From assembly GCF_004770045.1 (NCBI RefSeq), contig NZ_RQFO01000009.1:1-64000 (forward strand): 64,000 nt of DNA, in the 5' to 3' direction. The stretch is from Leptospira montravelensis. Its GTDB lineage: Bacteria; Spirochaetota; Leptospiria; Leptospirales; Leptospiraceae. Made by a program: the position numbers and the translations under genes. Shown here one piece after another: positions 16,162 through 25,060 of the stretch. Position 1 is the stretch's first letter, and each line of letters opens with the position of its first letter. The notes beneath the pieces were generated by a model. It had not been told where the DNA came from and made no database searches. It saw nothing but the letters and a program-made list of their open reading frames with translations.

Positions 16162-16515
16162 CTAACCAATCTTAATACCATACTTTCTAAATACCTCTAC
16201 CATTTCCAAAAATACATCAGCTGATTGTTGTTTGAGAATCTTAAAAAGTAATGTAAGCGCGCGCTTTTGGGTTGTCACTTCTTTATATGCGATATAAAAC
16301 GCGATTAAATCCAGTGGATGTAATTTATTTGGATTTGAAAGGCCATTCTCATTCCATTCCTTTCCAAAGGTTGAATGTTGTAAACGAATCCGTTCCTTTA
16401 GGAAACGAAATAAAAATGGAATCACTTCTTTTGAATGAAGTGATTTCCAAATTGTTTTTAAAGTCTGCCATTGCATTCGACGAAAAAAAGGAAACCTATT
16501 TCGTATTACCGCCAT
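16162..16515 (-). CDS. Hypothetical basic helical protein
   Basis: This 117-residue frame starts MAVIRNRFPFFRR and contains amphipathic helical segments (FLFRFLKERIR, LIAFYIAYKEV, LLFKILKQQ). It is rich in Lys and Arg and has no signal peptide. The composition looks protein-like, and more so than the frame on the opposite strand over the same bases. I do not recognise a family. It is isolated between two AT-rich gaps and could be a fragment. Confidence 0.4.
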   Translation of the reverse strand: MAVIRNRFPFFRRMQWQTLKTIWKSLHSKEVIPFLFRFLKERIRLQHSTFGKEWNENGLSNPNKLHPLDLIAFYIAYKEVTTQKRALTLLFKILKQQSADVFLEMVEVFRKYGIKIG

Positions 16516-17134
16516 TAAATCTTAAACTAAAGTAAATTAGAAAAAAATCAAGACAAAGAATGATGAGGTGATATGTAGTTCTTGCCAAAACCATTTCACG
16601 TTTGATCTAAGGAAAAAAATGTCTGATTCAGAATCGTTTTGTGATAATTTGTATAGAAGGATGTAACTATAGAATACAATCCGACTAGGGTAGGGAGGTC
16701 AGAAATGAAGGAAAACTATTAATTCAAACCTTCTATTATTTAAGCAAATTAACTAAAATTTCATTAAAATCCAATCAGAAATTGTTTATAATGAAAAGGA
16801 TATCAGAAATTAACTTTAAATTGGCTACTGTTCATGAATGTGTTTAATCAAACTTATATTGTTTTTTTTCATTTCTCATGTTTCATTCTCGAATGGTTTT
16901 AATCCAAACAATGATTAAAGATTCTTGTTTACTATAACGATCCGAAAATAATCCTAAAGTTTCCGAATTCTGTCCAAACTCTTTTTATATGAATCTAATT
17001 ATTGCAAATCGTTTTTCATTGCGGTTAGGAAACATTGTTTTAACTAGTGATTGTATTGTTGAATCTGTTGTATTAAGCAAAACGAATGTTCCATAGTAAG
17101 TAGGTGTAATTGGGTATTATAAATTATATATTTT
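16516..17134. other. Gap with no gene seen
   Basis: This AT-rich stretch of about 620 bases has many stops in all frames. No tRNA-like or terminator-like structure with a T-run was recognised. It presumably contains the promoter of the AraC-family gene at 17135, but no convincing -35/-10 pair was chosen. Confidence 0.4.
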
Positions 17135-18028
17135 ATGAATCAATATTTACCAAATCGTAAGATTAAAATTTATAGTTTGGAGGATTTTGGTGTCAGTGTA
17201 GATCAAGACTTTTCTATTAATATATTTCAGAATTTAGAATATAAAAATAAAAAATGGTCGGTATTGAGCATGAATCACTTTTCAACCTTGATATTGATTA
17301 GAAAAGGTAAAGGTCATATTGAAATAGATTCAAAAAAATATACCATTGAGGATTTTGGTATTCTATATTTACCATATTATGTTTCTCATAGAGGAGTTTG
17401 GACAGATGTTACTGATGGTCTTGTGATTCAATTTTACGATTCATTCTTGACTCGCAAAAACGAATTTCCCGCAAATAGGTTTTCGTTTTTTTTAAACACA
17501 AAATCTCCCATTGTTGTAAATATTAAAGATTGTACGATAGTTTGGGGGATTATAAAATTTTTAAAAAAAGAATTAAAGTTAGAAGATAAATCCGAAAAGG
17601 GAATCATTCGAAATCTATCTGAACTCTTGTTCCTTTATCTAAATCGCTATATTCAAAAAGACCAAAAATTAATTCCGATAAAATCGAATCGGACCGTATA
17701 TGATTTTTTTCAATTATTAAACTCATCACAGGGAGAAATCAGATCTGTAAATCATTTTGCATCTCAATTAGGCATCACTCCTGGACACCTTAGTGACACG
17801 GTTAAAGAACTTACCGGTAAGTCAGCTTCAGACTTCATAAAAGAAAATGTCATAAGAAGGGCGATTCGTCTTTTAGAGAATACTGATGAAAGAATATCGG
17901 ATATTGCCTCGCAGTTAAACTTTCAAGACTCAGCTTACTTTACGCGTTTTTTTAAAAAGAAGACAGGATTAAGCCCATCTGAATTTAGAAAGAATAGAAA
18001 TCCGACATTTGTCCATACATCCCCTTGA
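17135..18028 (+). CDS. AraC-family transcriptional regulator with cupin-like sensor domain
   Basis: The 297-residue protein has a beta-rich N-terminal sensor region (about 20-160, including the FGILYLPYYVSHRG segment). A C-terminal AraC DNA-binding domain follows, with two helix-turn-helix units. The first lies around FASQLGITPGHLSDTVKEL and the second includes ISDIASQLNFQDSAYFTRFF, ending in TGLSPSEFRK. It should bind DNA in response to a small molecule. The kinase-like gene at 18145 follows on the same strand after 116 bases and could be cotranscribed. Confidence 0.85.
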   Translation: MNQYLPNRKIKIYSLEDFGVSVDQDFSINIFQNLEYKNKKWSVLSMNHFSTLILIRKGKGHIEIDSKKYTIEDFGILYLPYYVSHRGVWTDVTDGLVIQFYDSFLTRKNEFPANRFSFFLNTKSPIVVNIKDCTIVWGIIKFLKKELKLEDKSEKGIIRNLSELLFLYLNRYIQKDQKLIPIKSNRTVYDFFQLLNSSQGEIRSVNHFASQLGITPGHLSDTVKELTGKSASDFIKENVIRRAIRLLENTDERISDIASQLNFQDSAYFTRFFKKKTGLSPSEFRKNRNPTFVHTSP

Positions 18029-18144
18029 ATTATCCAAAAGTTTTTTTTAGAGATTTGCCTAAGAGTATAAATTTAAATTGAGTTAGCTTCAATAATGAAA
18101 TCGAATATTAGAATATATTATTTGTATATTGAGCTAAACACTGC

Positions 18145-19452
18145 TTGTTAACTGAATCTCACATATTGGATGTATTAGAATCTTTTCTTTCTGCACTACC
18201 TTTGGGAAATTATGCAGTTTTTAACAACCAATTAGAGTTAAAAATATTAAAAGGACCAGTATTTGATGAAGAAAAAATCAGTGAATATCTAAATGACCTA
18301 AACTCGGAAAGTTTTTTAAAAATACCTTCTTTAGCTAAATTCAATATAAGTCATAATAGATTTTTAGATGTACTAGATGGTAAAACATATCTAGATGAAA
18401 AATTTATAGATAACTTCTATCATTGTTTTAAGATTTCTGCGATTTTCATTCCAGAAGAATTGATCAGTCAAAGTTTGGTTCAGCCCGAACAGTTTCTATT
18501 ATTTTCCTGGATTCCAAAAGAACGAAACATTTTAGAACATTTTGGAATGGAAAATCTTTCAGAAAAACAAAATAGAATCATCGCCTATGAGGAAAGTTTG
18601 TTCAAGGAAATTAAAAGTATCTTTGATTGGAGAAAAGAGATAGGGAAAAAAACAAAACATAAATATTGGATGCTGAAGGCCTTACCAAATTTAAACACAA
18701 GTTTGATGCAAGGAACTGGTTTAGGAGGTTTAGTTACTTCAATGGGTGCGATGATTCGAAAAGTTGAAAAGAGTGAAAATGTGGCTACAATCCCGATTCG
18801 AAATTTTGAGTTAGTTGAGGAAAATTTTAAGTATACTAAAAAATTAGTAAACTCATTGGCTGTTGCACAAAGGTATTTTGAGGAAGTTGATTTTGAGTTA
18901 GAACCTTTTACGGTTCAAGAAGTAATAAATATAATCAAAGAGATTACAGAAGATTTGGTAGATATGTTAGATATTAAAAAACAGAAAATTATAGTATCTG
19001 TTCTTCCTAATGCAAATTCATATTCTGTAAAACTTAATAAAGAAAGACTGATTACGATAGTTAAGGAGTTATTTATCAATGCGATGAAATATTCGCCAGA
19101 TGATGTTTCTTTAATAGTTCTCTTTTTGATAACAGAACAAAAGTTTTTAATTAAGTTCGTTAATCCTTCTGATGAAAAAGGACTTACAACTATGGAATTT
19201 GGACATTCAGACGATTTAGCTTTTTTCCATCCATTTTTTAGATTGAATAAGGTCGTTGATGAACGTTTTGATAAGGAAGATTTTGCACTCGGTCTAGGAT
19301 TATCCATTGTAAAAAAAATTACTGAGGATATGGGAGGTAGTATACAGATTGGAACAATACAATCAGGAATATATCAGAATGTACTTCATACGAATCAGGT
19401 AGATCAAAATTTTGCCGAGGTTTGTATTACTTTGGAATTCAATTGGTTCTGA
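18145..19452 (+). CDS. Histidine-kinase-like ATPase without an evident phospho-acceptor His
   Basis: The C-terminal third is a GHKL ATPase domain with the N-box ELFINAMKYSPDD and the G2-type motif LGLGLSIVKKITEDMGG. The preceding dimerisation region (about 180-260) shows no H-box with a His-Glu or His-Asp pair. The N-terminal 170 residues have no recognised domain. The frame starts at a TTG (18145), and no better start or ribosome site is apparent, so the exact N-terminus is uncertain. It may be a degenerate kinase, a phosphatase-type partner, or a kinase using a non-standard acceptor. Confidence 0.7.
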   Translation: MLTESHILDVLESFLSALPLGNYAVFNNQLELKILKGPVFDEEKISEYLNDLNSESFLKIPSLAKFNISHNRFLDVLDGKTYLDEKFIDNFYHCFKISAIFIPEELISQSLVQPEQFLLFSWIPKERNILEHFGMENLSEKQNRIIAYEESLFKEIKSIFDWRKEIGKKTKHKYWMLKALPNLNTSLMQGTGLGGLVTSMGAMIRKVEKSENVATIPIRNFELVEENFKYTKKLVNSLAVAQRYFEEVDFELEPFTVQEVINIIKEITEDLVDMLDIKKQKIIVSVLPNANSYSVKLNKERLITIVKELFINAMKYSPDDVSLIVLFLITEQKFLIKFVNPSDEKGLTTMEFGHSDDLAFFHPFFRLNKVVDERFDKEDFALGLGLSIVKKITEDMGGSIQIGTIQSGIYQNVLHTNQVDQNFAEVCITLEFNWF

Positions 19453-19894
19453 TTTTCATTTGTTCTGAAGTAACACAATTTAACTGAAGTTTTTTTATTC
19501 CGCTCACCGTGATAAGTTCTGTGAATGTTGATTGGATTTTATATCCGTGTAGTGTTAGTTGAAAATTGCTTTAATTTTTGGAAAGGCTTTACTATTTTTT
19601 TCCCGAGACCAAATCCTTGCGCTCGTGGATAGGTAGGGCTTGGTCTGCCAAAAGGCAGACGGAAGCGAAAGCGGACCCCGGAGTCACCCCCTTGTTTAAA
19701 CAAAATGTTTTTCTACTAAATCATTGGGAGCGCCCTTCAAAATTCTCTTAGAAGTTTTCTAAATACCTGGCAACTAACATCTATTCATTAAAGTAAGATT
19801 TCTTGACTTTGCTTGATTCGTTGGTCATAATGAAGATGGAAAGTGGATTTGGAAAATTATAGATTTAGAATTAGAAATTAGGAGAGGTTTTGAA
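19453..19894. other. Gap holding a dispersed repeat and the next promoter
   Basis: No gene is seen. The stretch carries copy 2 of the dispersed element (19618-19735). Just before the next gene is AGGAGAGG, a strong ribosome site for the ATG at 19895. Confidence 0.5.
19618..19735. repeat. Dispersed intergenic element, copy 2
   Basis: The element has TAGGGCTTGGTCTGCC, loop AAAA and GGCAGAC, a perfect 7-bp hairpin. GCGGACCCCGGAG follows, and it ends ATTGGGAGCGCCC as in copy 1. Much of the first half matches copy 3 (41755-41876) closely. No reading frame is supported. Confidence 0.7.
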
Positions 19895-20881
19895 ATGTGG
19901 ACATTTAATGCCGAGGAAGGCACGACTACAGCACAGGGATTTGGAATTTGGTTTCTTGTTTTTATATCATTATTTGTTTTTAATGAATTTGCAAGAAGAT
20001 GGAAGTGGGCAGGTTTTTTTAGTTTTTTTATTTTGCCAAGTTTGCTAACGGTACTTTGGTTTTTCTTTATGAAGGAAAAAACTTATACGGATTGGTTTCA
20101 CTTAGTGAAGGTTTATTCTGCCACTGCTGGTTGTATTATCTTTTGGGCGATTCGGCATGTTCAGATAAAGGATAATAAAGGGACTGTGAGGTGGCGTTTA
20201 GCAAATGTTAAATTTGCACTTGTTTTTCCTGCTTTGATTTTAGCAGTAAATATCATCGAAGCGGTAACACGTGATTTTCAAGTAGGGAAAGAATATTGGA
20301 ATTTATTTTCTGGACCAATTGAAGGTGAAGTGACTGGAGTACTTGGTGGGCCTTGGAATTATATGAATGCGATGGCAGGGATTCTTAACACGGTGACCAT
20401 TACAGGGTGGTTTGGAATTGTAATTCGAAAAGAAACAAACTCTGATAAAAGTCGGGATATGTTATGGCCTGATATGTTGTGGTTTTGGATTATTGCGTAT
20501 GATCTTTGGAATTTCAGTTATACATATAATTGTATTCCAACACATTCTTGGTATGCCGGACTTGCACTTCTCATTGCACCTACTTTATGTGCATTTACTT
20601 TGGGAAAAGGGGCTTGGTTACAGCACCGTGCACAAACACTTGCTATTTGGTGTATGTTTGCACAAACATTTCCAACTTTTTTAGATTCAGGTGCTTATGT
20701 AGTTAAGTCAACGTACCAACCTTGGATTTATACCTCTGTGGCAGCCATTGCGTTAGCTAGTAATGTTGTCGTGTTTTGTTATATGATATATAAGTGGGTG
20801 AAAACTAAACGAAATCCATACGCTGGCGAAATTTTTACTGACTTAGGAGAATATAAAACCATAAAAGCCCTAGCGGAATAA
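19895..20881 (+). CDS. Multi-pass membrane protein, DUF5692-like
   Basis: The 328-residue protein is almost entirely hydrophobic, with about nine predicted membrane helices joined by short loops. It contains aromatic-rich segments such as ILAVNIIEAV and WNYMNAMAGILNT. It resembles proteins annotated DUF5692, whose function is unknown. The start ATG at 19895 has AGGAGAGG about 8 bases upstream. Its stop is 8 bases before the DUF2461 gene, so the two are probably cotranscribed. No transport motif was recognised. Confidence 0.65.
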   Translation: MWTFNAEEGTTTAQGFGIWFLVFISLFVFNEFARRWKWAGFFSFFILPSLLTVLWFFFMKEKTYTDWFHLVKVYSATAGCIIFWAIRHVQIKDNKGTVRWRLANVKFALVFPALILAVNIIEAVTRDFQVGKEYWNLFSGPIEGEVTGVLGGPWNYMNAMAGILNTVTITGWFGIVIRKETNSDKSRDMLWPDMLWFWIIAYDLWNFSYTYNCIPTHSWYAGLALLIAPTLCAFTLGKGAWLQHRAQTLAIWCMFAQTFPTFLDSGAYVVKSTYQPWIYTSVAAIALASNVVVFCYMIYKWVKTKRNPYAGEIFTDLGEYKTIKALAE

Positions 20882-20888
20882 AATTTCT

Positions 20889-21557
20889 ATGGTAATCAGT
20901 AAAAATATCTTAAAATTCTTAAACGAACTAAAAATAAATAACCAAAGAACTTGGTTTCTTGAAAACAAAGAAAGGTTTAAAGAAATTCAAAATGAATTAG
21001 TCGTTTTAACTGGGTATTTATTATCGGAAATTGAGAAATTTGACAAAAGCGTAAAAGGTGTAGATCCTAAATCTTGTATATTTAGGATCTACAAGGATGT
21101 TCGCTTTTCAAAAGATAAAAGTCCCTATAAAACACATTTAGGGATTTTTATGAGAGGTGGGAATCAAAAGATAGAAGGTACTGGTTATTATTTACATATT
21201 GAACCAGAAGCATCTTTGTTAGGTGGTGGTTGTTATAAACCAGAACCGAAGGCTTTGCAGAAAATCCGCGAGCGTATAGTTGCCGATACGGATTCATTCC
21301 AAAAGATTCTAACAAATAGACAGTTTGTGGAAAATTTTGGAAATACCTTTTATGCCGAAAAGTTGAAAACAGTGCCAAAAGGTTTTGCAAAAGACCATCC
21401 ATCAATTGAATTTTTGAAATACAAAGGATTCGCTGTAGTTAAAAAAATAAAAAATTCTGATTTAACATCTGACCACTTTTTAAAGGATGCAATTCATAGT
21501 TTTCGTGTTTTATACCCGCTCAATCAATTTATAGAAGCAAGTATTGCTAAAAAATAA
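20889..21557 (+). CDS. DUF2461 (TIGR02453) family protein
   Basis: The conserved N-terminal pattern LKFLNELKINNQRTWFLENK and the central RIYKDVRFSKDKSPYKTH identify the DUF2461 family. The length of 222 residues is normal for it. The family is widespread and probably cytoplasmic, and its reaction is unknown. It lies 7 bases after the membrane-protein gene and 48 bases before the GH1 gene, all in one direction, so the three may form an operon. Confidence 0.85.
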   Translation: MVISKNILKFLNELKINNQRTWFLENKERFKEIQNELVVLTGYLLSEIEKFDKSVKGVDPKSCIFRIYKDVRFSKDKSPYKTHLGIFMRGGNQKIEGTGYYLHIEPEASLLGGGCYKPEPKALQKIRERIVADTDSFQKILTNRQFVENFGNTFYAEKLKTVPKGFAKDHPSIEFLKYKGFAVVKKIKNSDLTSDHFLKDAIHSFRVLYPLNQFIEASIAKK

Positions 21558-21605
21558 TTTGGTTCGGTTTGTAAATCCCAATGTATTGGTGAGAAGGAGA
21601 TAGAA

Positions 21606-22901
21606 ATGTCAAAAAGTTTTGAATTGCCAAAGGGCTTTTTGTTGGGTTCAGCAACAGCTGCGACTCAAATTGAAGGTGGGAATATCAATAATAATTGGTA
21701 TTATTGGTCTTTGGCAGGTAAAGTTGGAAATGGAGAGTCTAGTTTTACAGGAGCAGACCATTATGCGCGTTATGTGGAGGATGTAAAACTTCTTTCTAAA
21801 CTCAATCAAGAATGTTACCGAATGAGTATTGAGTGGAGTCGAATCCAACCTTCCGAAAATGAATGGTCAATGGAAGCTGTGGACCATTATCGTGATGAGT
21901 TTCGGCTTCTTTTGGAAGCTGGAATAAAACCTTTGGTTACCCTCCATCATTTTTCTTGTCCTGAATGGTTTCAAAAAAAGGGAGGATGGTTGGGAAAAAA
22001 TGCTATAAAAGAATTTCTCGAATTTGTTGAATTTGCGGTTAATCATTTTGGTGATTTGGTTTCCGAATGGTGCACCATCAACGAACCTAATGTCTTTGCT
22101 AATGATAGTTATGTGGATGGTAAATATCCTCCGGGAAGTTACGGTGACATACCTGCATACTTAAAAGTAACTCGCCGACTCATTTTGGCTCACTTAAAGT
22201 CTTATCAACTCATCCATAAAATCAGAAAGGAATCTTGTTTTTCTAATCCAACTAAGGTTGGTTTTGCGCACCATCTGGCCATTTTTTCGCCTCTTACCTC
22301 GCATCCTTTGGCACGTCTAGGTTGTTTTTTGAGCGATTATTTATTTCATGAAATTCAAATGAAAGGTTTTGTAGAGGGAAAGTTATCATTTCCCATTGGA
22401 TTTGGTTATCCGGAAGGTAAGGGTTTGTTTTGTGATTTCATAGGGATCAATTATTATTCACGCCATCTGTTTAAAGCAAGTTATAATCCTGGAAATCTTT
22501 TTGCTACACCTATGGTAGATCCGAATTGCCCAGATGCTCGTAAAAATGATTTGGGTTGGGAGATTTATCCAGAAGGACTTTCTAAAGTTTGTCACAGAGT
22601 TTGGGACGATTACAAACTTCCTATTTATATTACTGAAAATGGAATTCCAGATGCAAAGGACGAAAAGAGAGAAAAGTATATTGTCGACCATTTAGCAGAG
22701 ATTCGGCGGCTGTTAGATGAAGGTGTGTCTGTAGAACGATATTATTACTGGTCTTTTTTAGACAATCTTGAGTGGAATGACGGGTACGGACCAAAATTTG
22801 GACTTGTTGAGGTGGATTATAATAACATGAAACGGACGATTCGTAAAAGTGGATTTCGTTATGCAGAGATTTGTAAAACTAAAAAATTCGAACTTAAATA
22901 A
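21606..22901 (+). CDS. Glycoside hydrolase family 1 beta-glycosidase
   Basis: This retaining beta-glycosidase cleaves beta-glucosides or beta-galactosides. The N-terminal GFLLGSATAATQIEGG is the family signature. The acid/base glutamate is E160 in TINEP and the nucleophile is E344 in ITENG. The C-terminal YWSFLDNLEWNDGYGPKFGL signature is present. It has no signal peptide, so it acts in the cytoplasm. It has 431 residues, full length for the family. AGAAGGAG precedes the ATG. Substrate preference cannot be read from the sequence. Confidence 0.93.
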   Translation: MSKSFELPKGFLLGSATAATQIEGGNINNNWYYWSLAGKVGNGESSFTGADHYARYVEDVKLLSKLNQECYRMSIEWSRIQPSENEWSMEAVDHYRDEFRLLLEAGIKPLVTLHHFSCPEWFQKKGGWLGKNAIKEFLEFVEFAVNHFGDLVSEWCTINEPNVFANDSYVDGKYPPGSYGDIPAYLKVTRRLILAHLKSYQLIHKIRKESCFSNPTKVGFAHHLAIFSPLTSHPLARLGCFLSDYLFHEIQMKGFVEGKLSFPIGFGYPEGKGLFCDFIGINYYSRHLFKASYNPGNLFATPMVDPNCPDARKNDLGWEIYPEGLSKVCHRVWDDYKLPIYITENGIPDAKDEKREKYIVDHLAEIRRLLDEGVSVERYYYWSFLDNLEWNDGYGPKFGLVEVDYNNMKRTIRKSGFRYAEICKTKKFELK

Positions 22902-22917
22902 GAAAATAGTTTTTTAA

Positions 22918-22980
22918 GAATGTTTTTCTAGTTAAACTAAGTTGCAAAGTTTGCACCTAACATAAAATAGAAAAACATTC
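22918..22980. terminator. Nested inverted repeat between convergent genes
   Basis: GAATGTTTTTCTA (22918-22930) is the exact reverse complement of TAGAAAAACATTC (22968-22980). The intervening 37 bases contain a second small hairpin, TGCAAA-G-TTTGCA. The position between the GH1 gene (plus) and a membrane-protein gene (minus) suggests a bidirectional terminator. There is no classical T-run at once after the stem on the plus strand, so the role is inferred. Confidence 0.5.
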
Positions 22981-23008
22981 AGAGTTTATTTTTAGAAATT
23001 TTATTTGT

Positions 23009-23395
23009 TTATTTTCTGAATTTTTTTGTTAAAAGATAAGAAACAAAAATAATTACAAGTATTGAGTCAAACACAAGGGCAATTCCGGACTTAGCAAAGT
23101 AGGCTTGCCCATAGATCAAATTAAGCAAAACAAAGGTAGTTTTACTCATTGAGGAAACAACAAGAATTAGACTGCGGTTTGGTTCGTTGTAGGCACCATA
23201 CACAAGCATCCCGCCGGTGATCGCAATCAGAGCTCCCCAGTTACGCACAATGATATTGGCCAAATCGCCATTCAAAGTATCACCAAATGTTAATGTGAGT
23301 CCTAAGCTCGGATGTAAAGCAGAAAGGATCATGGAAAAGGTAATAATACCAGAGCCAAGCATAATCCATTTGATATTGGAAAAAATCAGATTCAT
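23009..23395 (-). CDS. Small four-helix membrane protein
   Basis: This 128-residue protein has four hydrophobic segments (about 8-28, 48-68, 75-97 and 102-122) and a basic end (LTKKFRK). The helix pattern and the GGMLVYGAYN motif are like small DUF4345-type integral membrane proteins, but the assignment is uncertain. It is transcribed leftward as a single gene, towards the GH1 gene. Confidence 0.6.
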   Translation of the reverse strand: MNLIFSNIKWIMLGSGIITFSMILSALHPSLGLTLTFGDTLNGDLANIIVRNWGALIAITGGMLVYGAYNEPNRSLILVVSSMSKTTFVLLNLIYGQAYFAKSGIALVFDSILVIIFVSYLLTKKFRK

Positions 23396-23530
23396 TCAAA
23401 ATACCTCGGTGCTAAAAGGAACAGAAACCAAAGGAAATGCGAGAATTTTATTTTCTTTTTACGCTTTTTATTTCCATCTAACAGTCTTAAGTATTTGCTT
23501 TTGAAATAAAAATCGATTCGTTCTTTTTTA

Positions 23531-23572
23531 AACACTAACATCACAAGTGTTTTGCGATGTTAGTGTTTTTTA
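23531..23572. terminator. Hairpin overlapping the ankyrin gene stop
   Basis: AACACTAACATC (23531-23542) pairs perfectly with GATGTTAGTGTT (23556-23567), which is followed by T residues on the plus strand. The stop codon of the leftward ankyrin gene lies inside the right arm, so its mRNA ends in this stem. It is probably a terminator, with a better T-run in the plus direction. Confidence 0.6.
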
Positions 23573-24483
23573 TTGCGATATTTATTTAGGTAATTAACAA
23601 TTTCATTTGTTTCTGAATAATCATAGTATGTTTGGATGAAATCGAAAATAGAATGGCCTTCCTTATCTTTTGAATTGATATCCGCACCATTTTCAAGAAG
23701 TAACTTTACTAAATTTAAATTAAGTGTGCGAGATTCTACAAGTAAACGAAGGATTGACCTACCAGTAGGGTCTTTTGCGTTTACGTCGGCACCTTTTTTT
23801 ATCATGTATTGTATAATGTTTATATTTGGTTCTTCTTTTGTGGTCAAATACATCAAAGGAGAATATTGATTTTTATCTTTTGCATTGATATCCACGGCAT
23901 TGTCTACGAACAACTGAACCATTTTAAAGTTCACTTGTTTGCGATTACAAACTATGTTTAAAATTGTACCGTTGCCATTTGTTTTTTCTAAATTCAAATT
24001 ATGGCGAATCATGAGTTTAATAAGGTCGAATTGGTTGTTTGCAATTGCTGGTTGCACCACAAGTCTTCCTAAGTAATTCACTGCATTAACATCCGCATGA
24101 TTCTCGATCAAATAACGTGCAATATTGATTCGATTATTATCTAACGCGTAAAATAATGCGGTTTCCCCTTTTTTATCCTTTTCTTCTAAATTTACACCAG
24201 CTGAAACCAAAATTTTGATTTTTGCCATATCAGAACTAATTACTGCTTTGTGTAATTCAGGTAAACTTTGGTATTCACGGAAGTCGTCGATTTTGTTACC
24301 AATACTTTGGTAACCTTTCCTAACTGCGTCGATAACGAGAACAGGAGAAAGGATGATATAATGATACCATTCTAATTTAACCAAATCTTTGTTTTGGCTG
24401 AAAATTGAGTTGGGAATGATACAGAAGAGTAGTATTCCCATGCCGATTCGAAAACTTTTGTATGGTAACAGTTTTAAATCCAT
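23560..24483 (-). CDS. Ankyrin-repeat protein with N-terminal signal or anchor
   Basis: The 307-residue protein begins with a hydrophobic segment (about 12-29). It continues with five to six ankyrin repeats from about residue 75 to the end, seen as GVNLEEKDKKGETALFYAL, HADVNAVNYLGR, AVDINAKDKNQYSPLMYL, GADVNAKDPTGRSILRLL and GADINSKDKEGHSIFDFI. It is likely exported or membrane-tethered and mediates protein contacts. The DUF3592 gene lies 7 bases upstream in the same direction, so the two form an operon. No enzymatic domain is present. Confidence 0.85.
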   Translation of the reverse strand: MDLKLLPYKSFRIGMGILLFCIIPNSIFSQNKDLVKLEWYHYIILSPVLVIDAVRKGYQSIGNKIDDFREYQSLPELHKAVISSDMAKIKILVSAGVNLEEKDKKGETALFYALDNNRINIARYLIENHADVNAVNYLGRLVVQPAIANNQFDLIKLMIRHNLNLEKTNGNGTILNIVCNRKQVNFKMVQLFVDNAVDINAKDKNQYSPLMYLTTKEEPNINIIQYMIKKGADVNAKDPTGRSILRLLVESRTLNLNLVKLLLENGADINSKDKEGHSIFDFIQTYYDYSETNEIVNYLNKYRNKKH

Positions 24484-24490
24484 TGAACTT

Positions 24491-24988
24491 TTAAAATTGA
24501 TCTGCGTGAGCTTGTGGATTGAATAAGTTCACAATTTTATCTTTTATATTCGAAAGAATTTTGCCGAAGAAAGTTCCTACTAAAAATATTCCTATGCTGA
24601 AGAGTATATTTCTCAAAGGCTCATACCATAATTCAAAAAAGGAATTGATAATAGCATAATCTGGTTGGTTTTCTGAAAGATATAAGGGAACTGATTGTCC
24701 GATCTTGTACTGATTGCCAACTTCACCCAAAATTTTGCCATGAATTTCATATGTTTTTCCATTCACTTGGTATTTGATAATTGGTCTTAGGATGTAGTGA
24801 GTAGTCCCATAACGTTTGTTACCGGTTTGAGTTGAATAATCTGTTTCTTTGTAAGAAGATACAACTTTTCCAAAAATTTTGCTCCCAGACTGTATTGTGA
24901 TGATTTTACCTAGACTCGCATAAACCGAAGTAAAGAAGAGATACAGAGCGAATAACTGTAATATGCGCGAGAAGATTTTAATTTTCAT
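24491..24988 (-). CDS. DUF3592 membrane protein
   Basis: This 165-residue protein has a membrane helix near each end (about 10-28 and 125-148). The soluble part between them has the DUF3592 pattern, where a GKVVSSYKETDY strand is followed by RPIIKYQVNGKTYEI and GQSVPLYLSENQPDYAII. The function of the family is unknown. It is the first gene of a two-gene leftward operon with the ankyrin protein and diverges from the thioredoxin-fold lipoprotein gene. Confidence 0.75.
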   Translation of the reverse strand: MKIKIFSRILQLFALYLFFTSVYASLGKIITIQSGSKIFGKVVSSYKETDYSTQTGNKRYGTTHYILRPIIKYQVNGKTYEIHGKILGEVGNQYKIGQSVPLYLSENQPDYAIINSFFELWYEPLRNILFSIGIFLVGTFFGKILSNIKDKIVNLFNPQAHADQF

Positions 24989-25060
24989 ACAAGAGACTTA
25001 TCAAAATGGAAACAATTTCCACTTTCAATCAAAAAAACAATTTTAATCATACAAAAATAC

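Noticed and set aside
16272..16535. 87-residue plus-strand frame opposite the hypothetical protein at 16162-16515
   Set aside because: The minus-strand frame is longer and has better helix-like composition; only one of the two is likely real.
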